A DNA stretch of 64,000 bases from Polaromonas sp. (GTDB lineage: Bacteria > Pseudomonadota > Gammaproteobacteria > Burkholderiales > Burkholderiaceae_C). Positions 38,988-49,040 of this stretch are shown in pieces. A program made the translations under genes and the position numbers. The notes below the pieces were generated by a model. It was not told where the DNA came from. It saw nothing but the letters and a program-made list of their open reading frames with translations, and did no database searches. How positions within the stretch are numbered: position 1 is the first letter of the stretch; each line of letters opens with the position of its first letter. The DNA lies in NCBI GenBank assembly GCA_030655515.1, contig JAURVI010000005.1, forward strand, positions 1-64,000. The letters run 5' to 3'.

Positions 38988-39728
38988 TCATCCGTTCAAC
39001 TCATCTGCGCGGGCCTGTGCCGCGGCGAAATCGAGGTCGCCGCTGTAAATCGAACGGCCGCAGATCACACCTTCGACGCCTTCCTCCTCGACCGCACACA
39101 ACGCATCGATGTCGGCCATGTTCGAAAGCCCACCCGAGGCGATCACCGGGATCGTCAGCGCCTGCGCCAGCTTGACGGTGGCGTCGATGTTGATGCCGCT
39201 GAGCATGCCGTCGCGGCCGATGTCGGTGTAGACGATGGATTCGACGCCGTAGTCCTGGAATTTTTTGCCGAGGTCGATCACCTCGTGGCCGGTCAGCTTG
39301 CTCCAGCCGTCGGTGGCGACCTTGCCGTCCTTGGCGTCCAGCCCGACAATGATGTGGCCGCCAAACGCGGTGCAGGCGTCCTGCAGGAAACCGGGGTTTT
39401 TCACCGCGGCGGTGCCGATGATCACATAGCGCAGGCCGGAATCGAGATAGCGCTCTATCGTGTCGAGGTCGCGGATGCCGCCGCCGAGCTGCACGTCGAT
39501 CTCGCTGCCGACCTCTAGCAGGATTTTGCGGATGGCCGCTTCGTTTTTGGGTTTGCCGGCAAACGCGCCGTTCAAATCCACCAGGTGCAGGCGGCGCGCG
39601 CCCTTGTCCACCCAACTGCGTGCCATCGCGGCCGGGTCTTCACTGAAAATAGTGGATTGGTCCATGTCGCCCTGTTTGAGGCGCACGCAATGGCCGTCTT
39701 TCAAGTCAATCGCAGGGATGAGTAGCAT
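38988..39728 (-). CDS. hisA: ProFAR isomerase
   Basis: The 246-residue barrel enzyme catalyses the Amadori rearrangement of ProFAR. The catalytic Asp pair is in [20 protein letters not shown] and [17 protein letters not shown]. The sequence resembles HisF as expected for the paralogous pair. It lies 98 bp after hisH. Confidence 0.98.
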   Translation of the reverse strand: MLLIPAIDLKDGHCVRLKQGDMDQSTIFSEDPAAMARSWVDKGARRLHLVDLNGAFAGKPKNEAAIRKILLEVGSEIDVQLGGGIRDLDTIERYLDSGLRYVIIGTAAVKNPGFLQDACTAFGGHIIVGLDAKDGKVATDGWSKLTGHEVIDLGKKFQDYGVESIVYTDIGRDGMLSGINIDATVKLAQALTIPVIASGGLSNMADIDALCAVEEEGVEGVICGRSIYSGDLDFAAAQARADELNG

Positions 39729-39826
39729 GGGCAGTAAGTAAGGAACGGTGTGAAATGGGGTGAGGAAAACCGGTGCGGCAGAAGGTGGACTGGAAGCAGG
39801 CTGGCGAAGTGCGCTTTAACGTTGAA

Positions 39827-40504
39827 TCAGGGGTTCCAGTGCAGGAAATTGCGGTACAGCGCCAAACCGTGGCCTGCGCTTTTTTCGGGGTGAAATTGCG
39901 TTGCGAAAATATTATCGCGCGCGAGCGCCGCCGTAAAGCACCCGCCGTAGTCGGCCAGGCCGGCAGTGTGGCGCGCATCCGACGGACGCGCGTAATAACT
40001 ATGCACGAAATAAAACCAGGCGGCGTCAGGAATGCCGGCCCACACGGGGTGAGCAGGGGCCGACTGGAACACCTGGTTCCAGCCCATTTGCGGCACCTTG
40101 TAGCGGCTGCCGTCGGGCTGGATGCGCCCGGCCAGATCGAACTTGACGACTTCGCCCGGAATCAGGTCAAGACCCTTTGTTCCGGCACCGCCATCGCCGC
40201 GCTGGCCTTCGTCGCTGTGGGTCAGCAACATCTGCATGCCGACGCACACGCCGAACAAGGGCTTGTTGCGGGCGGCATGCAGCACCGCCTCCTGCATGCC
40301 GGACTCCGCCAGCTCGCGCATGCAGTCGGCAATCGCGCCTTGGCCGGGCAGCACGACGCGCTCTGCATTCATCACGTCCTCGGCCCGGGAGGTGACCACC
40401 ACCTCAAAATCGCTGCCTTGCGCCACATGCCGGACCGCCTGCGACACCGAGCGCAGATTGCCCATGCCGTAATCGACCACCGCGACAGTTTTGGGATTTC
40501 CCAT
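39827..40504 (-). CDS. hisH: Imidazole glycerol phosphate synthase glutaminase subunit
   Basis: This class I glutamine amidotransferase of 225 residues has the nucleophile Cys in [11 protein letters not shown] and the His-Glu pair in [14 protein letters not shown]. It supplies ammonia to HisF. Its ATG shares one base with the stop of a 30-codon ORF (TGATG), so translation may be coupled to it. Confidence 0.98.
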   Translation of the reverse strand: MGNPKTVAVVDYGMGNLRSVSQAVRHVAQGSDFEVVVTSRAEDVMNAERVVLPGQGAIADCMRELAESGMQEAVLHAARNKPLFGVCVGMQMLLTHSDEGQRGDGGAGTKGLDLIPGEVVKFDLAGRIQPDGSRYKVPQMGWNQVFQSAPAHPVWAGIPDAAWFYFVHSYYARPSDARHTAGLADYGGCFTAALARDNIFATQFHPEKSAGHGLALYRNFLHWNP

Positions 40505-40596
40505 CAGGCTGATTGGCGCGGAATTCCGCTACGGAATTTATAGCATCCAGCATTCATGAATAAAGAGCTGAAGGCCAAAATGATGCCAAGAAACAT
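40504..40596 (-). CDS. Small hydrophobic ORF coupled to hisH
   Basis: This 30-residue ORF ([18 protein letters not shown], then a polar tail) fills most of the 113-bp hisB-hisH gap. AAGGA lies 12 nt before its ATG and its TGA overlaps the hisH ATG. The N-terminal hydrophobic run ending AGC looks like a short signal or membrane segment. In several Burkholderiales I recall a MarC-type membrane protein gene in this slot, so it could be a remnant. Coding status is unproven. Confidence 0.35.
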   Translation of the reverse strand: MFLGIILAFSSLFMNAGCYKFRSGIPRQSA

Positions 40597-40617
40597 GTTT
40601 TTCGGCTTCCTTGCGGC

Positions 40618-41250
40618 CTACAGCGAGCCTTTGGTCGATGGAATCACACCGGCAGCGCGGGGATCTATTTCCAGCGCCATGCGCAACGCGCGGGCAAACG
40701 CCTTGAACACGGTTTCGGCCTGGTGATGCGCGTTGTCGCCGCGCAGATTGTCGATGTGCAGGGTCACGAACGCATGGTTCACAAAGCCCTGGAAAAATTC
40801 ATAGGCCAGTTGGCTGTCAAAGCTGCCGATCATGCCGCTCTTGAAGGGCACATGCATTTGCAACCCGGGACGGCCCGAAAAATCCACCACCACGCGTGAC
40901 AGCGCTTCGTCCAGCGGCACATAGGCGTGGCCGTAGCGGCGCAGGCCTTTTTTATCGCCCACGGCCTGGGCCACGGCCTGGCCCAGCGTGATGCCAACGT
41001 CCTCGACTGTGTGGTGGCCGTCGATGTGCAGGTCGCCTTCGGCCAGGATGTCCAGGTCGATCAGGCCATGCCGGGCAATCTGGTCCAGCATGTGGTCGAA
41101 AAAGCCGATGCCGGTGGCCAGCTTGGCCTGGCCGATGCCGTCGAGGTTGACCCGGACGGTAATTTTGGTTTCGGCCGTATGGCGCGAAACCTCGGCAATG
41201 CGCGGGGAAGCGCTGGGAGCGGGAGCAGAGGCCGTTGCAGGGGTGGTCAT
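40618..41250 (-). CDS. hisB: Imidazoleglycerol-phosphate dehydratase
   Basis: This 210-residue monofunctional dehydratase has no N-terminal phosphatase domain, unlike E. coli HisB. Metal-binding segments are [27 protein letters not shown] and [15 protein letters not shown]. Its ATG overlaps the hisC stop by 4 bp. A separate histidinol-phosphate phosphatase must be supplied elsewhere. Confidence 0.97.
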   Translation of the reverse strand: MTTPATASAPAPSASPRIAEVSRHTAETKITVRVNLDGIGQAKLATGIGFFDHMLDQIARHGLIDLDILAEGDLHIDGHHTVEDVGITLGQAVAQAVGDKKGLRRYGHAYVPLDEALSRVVVDFSGRPGLQMHVPFKSGMIGSFDSQLAYEFFQGFVNHAFVTLHIDNLRGDNAHHQAETVFKAFARALRMALEIDPRAAGVIPSTKGSL

Positions 41251-42335
41251 AGTGATTCTTTCAGTGCCGCCAGCATCTGCGTGTTCTCGTCAGCGGCGCC
41301 GACCGTCAGGCGCAAACAGTTGGCAAGCAATGGATGCATTTTAGAAACGTTTTTGACCAGTACCCTGCGCGCCCGCATGCCCTCAAAGGTTTTTTGCGCG
41401 TCAGGCACCCGTACCAGGATCATGTTGGCGTCGCTTTGCCAGGTTTTGATGCCAGGCATGACCCGCAATGCTTCGAAAATAATAGCGCGCTGCGTCCGTA
41501 TTTCTTGGGCTTGCTCCGCAAACACCTCCGCATGTTCAAGCGCAAACAACGCGCATTCGTAATTGAGCACGCTGATGTTGTAGGGCGGCCGCACCTTGTC
41601 GACTTCAAGAATCAGCGCTTTCGGACCCATCATGTAGCCAATGCGCACGCCGGCCAGCCCGAATTTGCTGAGCGTGCGCATCAGCAGCACATGGCTGTAA
41701 AGCTCGGGATTTTTGGCGATGCGGTCGATATAGCTTTTGCTGGAAAAAGGCTGATAGGCCTCGTCGATGACGACCAGCCCCGGTGCCGCCGCGATGATTT
41801 TCTCGATCACCGCGCCGTCCCACAGATTAGCGCTCGGGTTGTTCGGGTAAGCGATGTAAATGATGGACGGTTTGTGCTCGGTGATCGCCGCCAGCATGGC
41901 CGCCTCGTCGAGCTCGAAGTCGGCCGTCAGTGGCACCCCGACGAACTTCAGGCCCTGCAACTGCGCGCTCATGGCGTACATCACAAAACCGGGCAGCGGT
42001 GCGAGGATGGACGCGCCAGGCACATCGCAGGCCATCGCCAGCAGCGAAATCAGCTCGTCCGAGCCATTGCCCAGCATGATGTCAAAGCCTTCTGGCATCT
42101 GCGCGTAGGAGGCGAGCGCCGCGCGCAAGTCGTTGACGCGGCCGTCCGGGTAGCGGTTCAGCGCCAGCGCGCCCAGGCGCTGGCCCAGCGCGGCCTGCAG
42201 TTCGGGCGGCAGGCGGTGCGGGTTTTCCATCGCATCGAGCTTGATCAAACCGGCCGAATCCTGGATCGCATAGGCATGCATGGACTGAACATCCTGCCGG
42301 ATCAGTCTTTTCAGCCTGAGCGCGATGTCGTTCAT
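41247..42335 (-). CDS. hisC: Histidinol-phosphate aminotransferase
   Basis: The start is set at ATG 42335 ([20 protein letters not shown]), overlapping the hisD stop as ATGA. The track's 42539 extends into hisD. The 362-residue PLP enzyme has [14 protein letters not shown] and the PLP lysine in [18 protein letters not shown]. It transaminates imidazole-acetol phosphate. It is also coupled downstream to hisB. Confidence 0.97.
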   Translation of the reverse strand: MNDIALRLKRLIRQDVQSMHAYAIQDSAGLIKLDAMENPHRLPPELQAALGQRLGALALNRYPDGRVNDLRAALASYAQMPEGFDIMLGNGSDELISLLAMACDVPGASILAPLPGFVMYAMSAQLQGLKFVGVPLTADFELDEAAMLAAITEHKPSIIYIAYPNNPSANLWDGAVIEKIIAAAPGLVVIDEAYQPFSSKSYIDRIAKNPELYSHVLLMRTLSKFGLAGVRIGYMMGPKALILEVDKVRPPYNISVLNYECALFALEHAEVFAEQAQEIRTQRAIIFEALRVMPGIKTWQSDANMILVRVPDAQKTFEGMRARRVLVKNVSKMHPLLANCLRLTVGAADENTQMLAALKESL

Positions 42336-43651
42336 TTTTTCATTCTCATTTCGGCAGCGCGGGCATGGGCCTGCAGGCCTTCGCCATAGGCCAGCTCGGC
42401 GGCAATTTTTCCCAGCGTCTGCGCGCCGGCCTCGCTGACCTCGATCAGGCTGGAGCGCTTCTGGAAATCGTAAACGCCCAGCGGGCTGGAAAAGCGCGCC
42501 GTGCCGCTGGTGGGCAGCACATGGTTGGGGCCGGCGCAATAGTCGCCCAAAGACTCGCTGGTGTAGGCGCCGAGGAAAATGGCGCCGGCGTGTTTGAGCA
42601 AGGGCTCCCAGCGGTGCGGGTCATGGCTGGAGACTTCCAGGTGTTCGGGCGCGATCCGGTTGCTGATGGCGCAAGCCTCTTCCATGCTGCGGGTGTGAAT
42701 CAGCGCGCCGCGGCCGTTCAGCGACTTGGCAATGATCTCTGCGCGCGGCATCGAAGGCAGCAGGCGGTGGATCGCTTCCTGCACCTGGTCAATGTAAGCC
42801 GCGTCAGGGCACAGCAAAATGCTTTGCGCCAGCTCGTCGTGCTCGGCCTGGCTGAACAAATCCATGGCCACCCAGTCGGCCGGCGTGCTGCCGTCGGCCA
42901 GCACCAGAATTTCGGATGGCCCGGCAATCATGTCGATGCCGACGGTGCCGAACACCCGGCGCTTGGCGGCTGCCACATAGGCGTTGCCGGGGCCGGTGAT
43001 TTTGTCGACCTTGGGCACCGTTTGTGTGCCGTAGGCCAGGGCAGCCACCGCCTGTGCGCCGCCAATCGTGAAGGCCCGCGTGACGCCGGCCACGTAAGCG
43101 GCGGCCAGCACCAGCGCGTTTTTTTCGCCCTTGGGCGTCGGCACGACCATGATGATCTCGCCGACGCCGGCCACATGGGCGGGAATCGCGTTCATCAGCA
43201 CCGAGGACGGATAAGCCGCCTTGCCGCCCGGCACATAAATGCCGACGCGGTCCAGCGGCGTGACCTTCTGGCCGAGCAGGCTGCCGTCTTCGTCGCGGTA
43301 GCTCCAGCTCTGGCCATTGGCCTTTTTTTGCGCCTCGTGGTAGGTACGCACACGGCGGGCAGCAGCTTCCAGCGCTTCGCGCTGCGCGGCAGGAATGGTG
43401 TCGAATGCCGCCTTCAGCTCGGCCTGCGTCAGTTCCAGCACGGCCATGGCGGCCACCGTCAACCCGTCGAAACGTGCGGTGTATTCGAGCACTGCGGCAT
43501 CGCCGCGCTGCTGCACATCGGCCAGGATGTCGGCCACGCGCTGCTCGATCGCCGCATCGGTGTCAGCCGACCAGTGCAGACGCGCCTTGAATTTGGCCTC
43601 AAAAATGCTGTCGGCCGTTGACAGGCGAGCGGGTGTAGCGACCATATTCAT
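42332..43651 (-). CDS. hisD: Histidinol dehydrogenase
   Basis: The start is set at ATG 43651 ([20 protein letters not shown]); the track's extra 62 residues overlap hisG. The 439-residue zinc enzyme performs the last two oxidations to histidine. Zinc- and substrate-binding regions are [16 protein letters not shown] and [12 protein letters not shown], and [20 protein letters not shown] is conserved. It lies 7 bp after hisG. Confidence 0.97.
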   Translation of the reverse strand: MNMVATPARLSTADSIFEAKFKARLHWSADTDAAIEQRVADILADVQQRGDAAVLEYTARFDGLTVAAMAVLELTQAELKAAFDTIPAAQREALEAAARRVRTYHEAQKKANGQSWSYRDEDGSLLGQKVTPLDRVGIYVPGGKAAYPSSVLMNAIPAHVAGVGEIIMVVPTPKGEKNALVLAAAYVAGVTRAFTIGGAQAVAALAYGTQTVPKVDKITGPGNAYVAAAKRRVFGTVGIDMIAGPSEILVLADGSTPADWVAMDLFSQAEHDELAQSILLCPDAAYIDQVQEAIHRLLPSMPRAEIIAKSLNGRGALIHTRSMEEACAISNRIAPEHLEVSSHDPHRWEPLLKHAGAIFLGAYTSESLGDYCAGPNHVLPTSGTARFSSPLGVYDFQKRSSLIEVSEAGAQTLGKIAAELAYGEGLQAHARAAEMRMKK

Positions 43652-43658
43652 GGCATTT

Positions 43659-44330
43659 TCAGTGCGCGGGCTGGGCGATGGCGGATGCAAAGGCGTCAAT
43701 GATGGCGCGTATCGGCGCCTGCTTGAGCTTGAGCGCGACCTGGTTGACCACCAGGTGCGCGCTGATGTCCATGATGCGCTCGACCTCGACAAGGTGGTTG
43801 GCCTTGAGCGTGTTGCCGCTGCTGACGAGATCGACAATCGCGTCGGCGAGTCCGGTCAGAGGCGCCAGTTCCATGCTGCCGTAGAGCTTGATCAGGTCCA
43901 CATGCACACCCTTGGTCGCGAAAAAATCACGCGCAATGCTGACAAACTTGGTCGCCACCTTCAGGCGAGAACCCTGCTTCACGGCGGCTTCGTAGTCAAA
44001 GCCGCCACGCACCGCCACGCTCATGCGGCATTTGGCAATCCGCAGGTCCAGCGGCTGGTACAGGCCCGCGCTGCTCGCGGCGCCTCCCCAGTTCGCGCCA
44101 TGTTCGATCAGCGTGTCCTTGCCGGTCACGCCGATGTCGGCGCCGCCGTACTGCACATAAGTCGGCACATCGGTGGCACGCACCAGCACGACACGCACGT
44201 CGGGCCGGTTCGTCGCGAGAATCAGCCTGCGCGATTTTTCCGGGTCTTCCAGCACCTCGATGCCGGCCACCTTGAGCAGCGGCAGGGTTTCGTCGAAGAT
44301 GCGGCCTTTGGATAACGCCAGTGTGATCAT
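43659..44330 (-). CDS. hisG: ATP phosphoribosyltransferase, short form
   Basis: This first and committed enzyme of histidine synthesis has 223 residues, lacking the C-terminal ACT-like feedback domain of the long type (about 300). The N-terminus is [20 protein letters not shown]. Short-form HisG normally needs HisZ, an HisRS-like regulatory subunit, for activity and feedback. hisZ is not in this window. The start overlaps the murA stop by 4 bp. Confidence 0.97.
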   Translation of the reverse strand: MITLALSKGRIFDETLPLLKVAGIEVLEDPEKSRRLILATNRPDVRVVLVRATDVPTYVQYGGADIGVTGKDTLIEHGANWGGAASSAGLYQPLDLRIAKCRMSVAVRGGFDYEAAVKQGSRLKVATKFVSIARDFFATKGVHVDLIKLYGSMELAPLTGLADAIVDLVSSGNTLKANHLVEVERIMDISAHLVVNQVALKLKQAPIRAIIDAFASAIAQPAH

Positions 44331-45601
44331 GACTTCACTCTTTCAATGTCGGCGCCAATGCCGCGCAGCTTGGCTTCCATCTGGTCATACCCGCGGTCCA
44401 GGTGGTAGATGCGGTCCACCACCGTCTGTCCTTGGGCCACCAGGCCGGCAATCACCAGGCTGGCCGAAGCCCGCAGGTCGGTGGCCATCACGGTAGCGCC
44501 CGAAAGTCGTTCGACGCCTTCCATGACGGCCACCTTGCCCTCGATCTGGATTTTTGCGCCCAGGCGCACCATCTCGTTGACGTGCATGAAACGGTTTTCA
44601 AAAATCGTTTCGGTCACGGTGCTCGAGCCCTGCGCAATCGCGTTCAGGGCCATGAACTGGGCCTGCATGTCGGTCGGAAAACCCGGGTATTCAGTGGTGC
44701 GAAATGATTGCGCCTTCATCCGGCCCTGCGCCTGAATGCGGATGAAGCCGTCGCCCGCCGTCACCGTGGCGCCGGCTTCGCGCAGCTTGTCGATCACCGC
44801 GTCCAGATGATCGGCGCGGCCATGCCGGAGCACCACGTCGCCGCCCGTGGCCGCGACGGCGCAGAGGAAAGTGCCGGCTTCAATGCGGTCGGCCACCACC
44901 TGGTGCGTGCAGCCATGCAGGCGCTCGACCCCCTGGATGCGGATGCGGCGGCTGCCGTGGCCTTCGATCCTGGCGCCCATCTTGATCAGCATGTCCGCCA
45001 GGTCGCCAATCTCGGGCTCCTGCGCCGCGTTCTCCAGAATGGTTTCGCCCTCGGCCAGGCTGGCGGCCATCATGAAGTTTTCGGTGCCGGTGACCGTCAC
45101 CATGTCGGTCGTGATGCGGCATCCTTTGAGGCGGGTTTGCCCTTTTGGCAACCTGGCAAGCATGTAGCCGTGCTCGACCACAATTTCCGCGCCCATGGCC
45201 TGCAAGCCCTTGATGTGCTGGTCCACCGGCCGCGACCCGATCGCGCAACCACCGGGCAGCGAGACCGTCGCCTCGCCAAAGCGGGCCAGCAAGGGGCCCA
45301 GCGCCAGCACCGAAGCGCGCATGGTCTTGACCAGTTCATACGGCGCTTCGGGCGAGCTCAAAGTCCCGGCGTGGATGCCGATGCTGCCGGGCTCCGTGGG
45401 GCTGTGCTCTGCCGTGACCCCCATGTTGCGGATCAGCTTGAGCATGGTGGTCACGTCCTGCAGGCGCGGCACGTTTTTCAGCGTGACCGGATCGGCGGTC
45501 AGCAGCGCGGCGCACAACTCCGGCAAGGCGGCATTTTTGGCGCCGGAAATGTCCACGGTGCCGGCCAGCGTTCTCCCACCTTTGATCTGTAGCTTGTCCA
45601 T
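44327..45601 (-). CDS. murA: UDP-N-acetylglucosamine 1-carboxyvinyltransferase
   Basis: MurA transfers enolpyruvate to UDP-GlcNAc, the first committed peptidoglycan step. The 424-residue protein has the catalytic Cys119 in [16 protein letters not shown], the residue attacked by fosfomycin. [20 protein letters not shown] and [19 protein letters not shown] are also present. It lies between bolA (24 bp) and hisG (4-bp overlap), the usual betaproteobacterial arrangement. Confidence 0.98.
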   Translation of the reverse strand: MDKLQIKGGRTLAGTVDISGAKNAALPELCAALLTADPVTLKNVPRLQDVTTMLKLIRNMGVTAEHSPTEPGSIGIHAGTLSSPEAPYELVKTMRASVLALGPLLARFGEATVSLPGGCAIGSRPVDQHIKGLQAMGAEIVVEHGYMLARLPKGQTRLKGCRITTDMVTVTGTENFMMAASLAEGETILENAAQEPEIGDLADMLIKMGARIEGHGSRRIRIQGVERLHGCTHQVVADRIEAGTFLCAVAATGGDVVLRHGRADHLDAVIDKLREAGATVTAGDGFIRIQAQGRMKAQSFRTTEYPGFPTDMQAQFMALNAIAQGSSTVTETIFENRFMHVNEMVRLGAKIQIEGKVAVMEGVERLSGATVMATDLRASASLVIAGLVAQGQTVVDRIYHLDRGYDQMEAKLRGIGADIERVKS

Positions 45602-45625
45602 GAATGAATTGGAAGAATGGGGCTG

Positions 45626-45868
45626 TTATTGCGGGCCGGCAGCCCATTCGGCCGGCGTGTAGGTCTTCATCGACAAGGCATGGACTTCGTCGCTCTGCAG
45701 GCGGCCGCCCAGCGTGGCGTAAACCCGCTGGTGGCGCTGGATCGGGCGCTGGCCTTCAAAAGCGGCAGACACGATGGTGGCATACCAGTGCCGGCCGTCG
45801 CCGGTCAGGGCTATGTGTTCGCAGGGCAGGCCCGCGGCAATGATGGCTTGAAGTTCTTCGCTGGTCAT
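45626..45868 (-). CDS. BolA-family protein (IbaG/YrbA-like)
   Basis: The 80-residue BolA-fold protein contains GDGRHWYATIVSAAFEGQRP and HQRVYATLGGRLQSDEVHAL. Small BolA proteins next to murA correspond to IbaG, which binds [2Fe-2S] clusters with monothiol glutaredoxins through the conserved His. A Cys (Cys16) is also present. It lies between the ABC permease and murA. Confidence 0.92.
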   Translation of the reverse strand: MTSEELQAIIAAGLPCEHIALTGDGRHWYATIVSAAFEGQRPIQRHQRVYATLGGRLQSDEVHALSMKTYTPAEWAAGPQ

Positions 45869-45886
45869 GGTGTTCTGTGAATCCGG

Positions 45887-46642
45887 TCAGTGTCTGATTT
45901 TGTAGCCAATACGCAGCAAGTTCACCGCGATGCCGCTGACGACCAGCAGGGCGCCGCCCACAATCGCCAGGCTCAACCACGGTGACACATCGCTGATACC
46001 GAAAAAGCCGTAACGGAAACCGTCAATCATGTAGAAAAACGGGTTCAGGTGGCTGACGGTTTGCCAGAACGGCGGCAACGAGTGGATGGAGTAGAAAACG
46101 CCGCTCAGAAAAGTCATGGGCATGATGACAAAATTCTGGAAAGCCGCCATCTGGTCGAACTTTTCCGACCACAGGCCGACAATCAGCCCCAGGGCGCCCA
46201 GCAAAGCCGCCCCGAGCAGCGCAAAAACCACAATCCACAACGGTGCGATAAAACCGGGTTGACCGAAATAGACGGTGACCACAAACACACCGAGACCGAC
46301 GGCCAAACCCCGCACTATCGATGAGCCGACATAGGCAAAAAACCAGTGCCAGTGCGACAACGGGCTGAGCAGCACAAACACCAGGCTGCCCATGATCTTG
46401 CTCTGGATCAGCGACGAGGAACTGTTGGCGAAAGCGTTTTGCAGCACACTCATCATGACCAGGCCCGGCACCAGAAACGCGGTGTAGCTGACGCTGCCGT
46501 ACACCTTGACATGGTCCTGCAGCACATGGCCAAAAATCAGCATGTACATGACGGCGGTGAGCACGGGCGCTCCGACGGTCTGGAAGCCGACTTTCCAGAA
46601 GCGCAGGACTTCCTTGTAGAAAAGTGTCTGCCAACCCGTCAT
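45887..46642 (-). CDS. ABC-2 type transporter permease
   Basis: The start is set at ATG 46642 (MTGWQTLFYKEVLRFWKVGF); the track ORF continues through repeat sequence to 46924. The 251-residue protein has six membrane segments and the ABC-2 signature region NFVIMPMTFLSGVFYSIHSL. It pairs with the ATPase 295 bp upstream, from which it is separated by three repeat units. The substrate is unknown; homologues are annotated as YadH-like. Confidence 0.93.
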   Translation of the reverse strand: MTGWQTLFYKEVLRFWKVGFQTVGAPVLTAVMYMLIFGHVLQDHVKVYGSVSYTAFLVPGLVMMSVLQNAFANSSSSLIQSKIMGSLVFVLLSPLSHWHWFFAYVGSSIVRGLAVGLGVFVVTVYFGQPGFIAPLWIVVFALLGAALLGALGLIVGLWSEKFDQMAAFQNFVIMPMTFLSGVFYSIHSLPPFWQTVSHLNPFFYMIDGFRYGFFGISDVSPWLSLAIVGGALLVVSGIAVNLLRIGYKIRH

Positions 46643-46652
46643 GGGAATATTG

Positions 46653-46900
46653 CCCCCACGCTTGTCGCTGTGCGTACTGCGCTGCCCCCCGAGGGGGCTG
46701 TGCTTGCTCGGGGCGGCCCTTCGCTGCGCACACTGACCCCCACGCTTGTCGCTGTGCGTACTGCGCTGCCCCCCGAGGGGGCTGTGCTTGCTCGGGGCGG
46801 CCCTTCGCTGCGCACGCTGACCCCCACGCTTGTCGCTGTGCGTACTGCGCTGCCCCCCGAGGGGGCCGATTTTTCCTTGGGGCGGCCCGGCGGAAAAATA
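46653..46900. repeat. Three tandem units (period 84 bp) of the GC-rich repeat
   Basis: CCCCCACGCTTGTCGCTGTG begins at 46653, 46737 and 46821, exactly 84 bp apart. Each is followed by the core CTGCCCCCCGAGGGGG. The first two units are almost identical; the third diverges after the core. Long ORFs through this block in several frames arise because 84 is divisible by three. It separates the two genes of one ABC transporter. Confidence 0.95.
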
Positions 46901-46937
46901 CCCCCCGCGCCTAGCCTCGCGCAACGCATAGCGGCGA

Positions 46938-47867
46938 TCATGCAGTCACCCCGATTTTTTCAGCCATCACTTCAAGAAACACATCTTCGAGGTCGGCCTT
47001 GCGAATTTCGACGTCTTCGGCCACCAGGCCCGCTTCGCGGATGGCGCTGAGGTACTGCTCGATTTCATGCGCGTTGTGTACAGGAAGCTGCACAATCCGG
47101 CCGGTAATCCGTGCCTTGTCAGCCAGTTCTCTGGGAAGTTCGCTGTCAACCTTGAAGCGAAGTACATTCGAGGAGGCGGACTTGAGCAGCTCGGAAGTTG
47201 GGGCCAATGCGACCATGCGCCCCTGCTTGAGCATGGCAATGCGGCTGCACAAGGCTTCGGCTTCTTCGAGGTAATGGGTCGTCAGCAGCACCGTGCTGCC
47301 CTGCTTGTTGAGTTTGGCGATAAATTGCCACAAGGTCTGGCGCAACTCTACATCCACACCGGCAGTCGGCTCGTCCAGCACAATGACCGGGGGTTGATGG
47401 ACCAGCGCCAGCGCCACCAGCACACGGCGCTTCATGCCACCCGACAGTTGCCGCATGTTGGCGTGGGCCTTGTCGGCCAGGCCCAGGCTGACCAGCAGTT
47501 CGTCGATCCAGTCGTCGTTGTTTTTGACGCCAAAATAACCGGACTGGATGCGCAGTGCCTCGCGTACCGTGAAAAACGGGTCGAACACCAGCTCCTGCGG
47601 CACCACGCCCAGCTTGCGGCGGGCGCTGGCGTAGTCGCTGACCACGTCGCTGCCATGCACCTTCACCGTGCCGCTGGTGGCGCGTGACAGTCCCGCCAGA
47701 ATGTTGATCAAGGTGGTTTTCCCCGCGCCATTGGGCCCGAGCAGGCCGAAGAACTCACCGGGCTGGATGTCAAAGCTCACCTTGTCCAGCGCCATGAGGC
47801 CAGGGCCGGACCGGCTGCCTGTGCTGTGGTAATTTTTGGAGACGGACTGGAAGGAGATGGCTGGCAT
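46938..47867 (-). CDS. ABC transporter ATP-binding protein (YadG-like)
   Basis: The 309-residue ATPase has Walker A LLGPNGAGKTTLINILAGLS, signature MRQLSGGMKRRVLVALALVH and Walker B PPVIVLDEPTAGVDVE, with a C-terminal about 80-residue extension as in drug- and polysaccharide-type exporters. A TAAAAT box lies 9 nt before its ATG. It pairs with the ABC-2 permease downstream. Confidence 0.95.
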   Translation of the reverse strand: MPAISFQSVSKNYHSTGSRSGPGLMALDKVSFDIQPGEFFGLLGPNGAGKTTLINILAGLSRATSGTVKVHGSDVVSDYASARRKLGVVPQELVFDPFFTVREALRIQSGYFGVKNNDDWIDELLVSLGLADKAHANMRQLSGGMKRRVLVALALVHQPPVIVLDEPTAGVDVELRQTLWQFIAKLNKQGSTVLLTTHYLEEAEALCSRIAMLKQGRMVALAPTSELLKSASSNVLRFKVDSELPRELADKARITGRIVQLPVHNAHEIEQYLSAIREAGLVAEDVEIRKADLEDVFLEVMAEKIGVTA

Positions 47868-47968
47868 GAGCCGACTATTTTAAGGGCGCGATCCGTCCGC
47901 TTGTCCAAGCCCGCGCAGATAAGGGCATTCGCTCCGGCAAAATCTGCGGTAGCCGGCCGGCGGCAGGC

Positions 47969-48247
47969 TCAGGCGGCGGCAGGAAGCAGGGCCTCCACCC
48001 CGTACAAGCCTGCGAGCTGGTGCAGGGGGGGAGGCAGACCCTTCACCGAGAAACCCTTTCCTGCCGCCCGTGCTTCGCGGCGTGATTCCAGCAAAACCGC
48101 CAACGCCGACGAGTCGAATGTCTGCAAAGCGCTGGCGTCAACCACCACCCCGGACGGTTCAGACATCACAGCCTGCTTCAAGCCTCGCACGAGTTCTGCC
48201 GCCTCGGCGTGAGTCAGGGTCATGGGCAAGGTCAACACGACAGGCAC
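47969..48247 (-). CDS. mlaB: STAS-domain protein MlaB
   Basis: This 92-residue single STAS domain (VLTLPMTLTHAEAAELVRGL, then VVDASALQTFDSSALAVLLE) has the Ser-containing DSSAL loop. MlaB binds MlaF and is needed for a stable MlaFEDB complex. It lies 4 bp after mlaC in the mla cluster. Confidence 0.88.
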   Translation of the reverse strand: MPVVLTLPMTLTHAEAAELVRGLKQAVMSEPSGVVVDASALQTFDSSALAVLLESRREARAAGKGFSVKGLPPPLHQLAGLYGVEALLPAAA

Positions 48248-48251
48248 TCGT

Positions 48252-48890
48252 TCAGGACTTCTTGTCGCCGTTGTTGTTGGCCTTGTTGCGCTGGGCCAGT
48301 GCGGCGATCAGGCCATCGATGCCTTTCGCGGAAATTTCCTGCGCGAACTGGGTGCGGTAGGTTTCCACCAGCCAGATCCCCAGCACGTTGAGATCATAAA
48401 TTTTCCAGTTGGCGGGGGTCTTTTCCATCCGGTAATCGAGCTGAATCGGGTCGCCGCGGCCTATCACCTCGGTGCGCACCACCACTTCGGTGTCTTCCGG
48501 CGATGCGCGCAGCGGTTTGACACTGACGGTCTGATCCTTGACCTGGGACAGCGCGCCGGAATAAGTACGGATCAGCAAGGTTTTGAATTCGTCCTGCAAA
48601 CGCTTTTTCTGCTCGGGCGTGGCCTGGCGCCAATTCCGGCCCACAGCCGCCGCCGTCATGCGTGTGAAATTCACATGGGGCATGACTTTGTTGTCCACCA
48701 GCGCCATGATTCTCCCCATATCGCCGGCCTGAATCGCCTTATCGGCCCTGATACTGTCCAGCACTTCGGTGGAGCTGCGTTTGATCAAGGCGTCCGGCGC
48801 TTCCTCGGCGGCAAGCACCGGGCCACCGGCTGCCAGCAGGGCCAGCGTCAGGGAAACACCCACCACATGATTAAAAATTCGACGGTTCAT
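48252..48890 (-). CDS. mlaC: Periplasmic phospholipid-binding protein MlaC
   Basis: The start is set at ATG 48890 (MNRRIFNHVVGVSLTLALLA), giving a clear Sec signal peptide ending VLA-AEE. The 212-residue protein belongs to the MlaC/Ttg2D family (VDNKVMPHVNFTRMTAAAVG; WKIYDLNVLGIWLVETYRTQ). It ferries phospholipids between MlaA at the outer membrane and MlaFEDB at the inner membrane. There is a 150-bp gap to mlaA with no feature recognised. Confidence 0.95.
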   Translation of the reverse strand: MNRRIFNHVVGVSLTLALLAAGGPVLAAEEAPDALIKRSSTEVLDSIRADKAIQAGDMGRIMALVDNKVMPHVNFTRMTAAAVGRNWRQATPEQKKRLQDEFKTLLIRTYSGALSQVKDQTVSVKPLRASPEDTEVVVRTEVIGRGDPIQLDYRMEKTPANWKIYDLNVLGIWLVETYRTQFAQEISAKGIDGLIAALAQRNKANNNGDKKS

Positions 48891-49040
48891 GGTTTCTTTC
48901 AAATCGGAACAAGCGACTGCCGGACCGGGCCAAAAGTGCAGTTGATGCGCATCTGATCGGCAAGCCATCGACTTGACGGTATTTTCTCTGCTTTATTCAG
49001 GCAAACCTGTGAAGTTGTGGCTCTACCCTGTAAAGGCTCG

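Noticed and set aside
45887-46924. Long form of the ABC permease
   Set aside because: The extra 94 residues are encoded by the repeat array; homologues begin near MTGWQTLFYKE.
46624-46941. Tandem array considered as a CRISPR
   Set aside because: The 84-bp units are contiguous with no unique spacers, and no cas genes are nearby.
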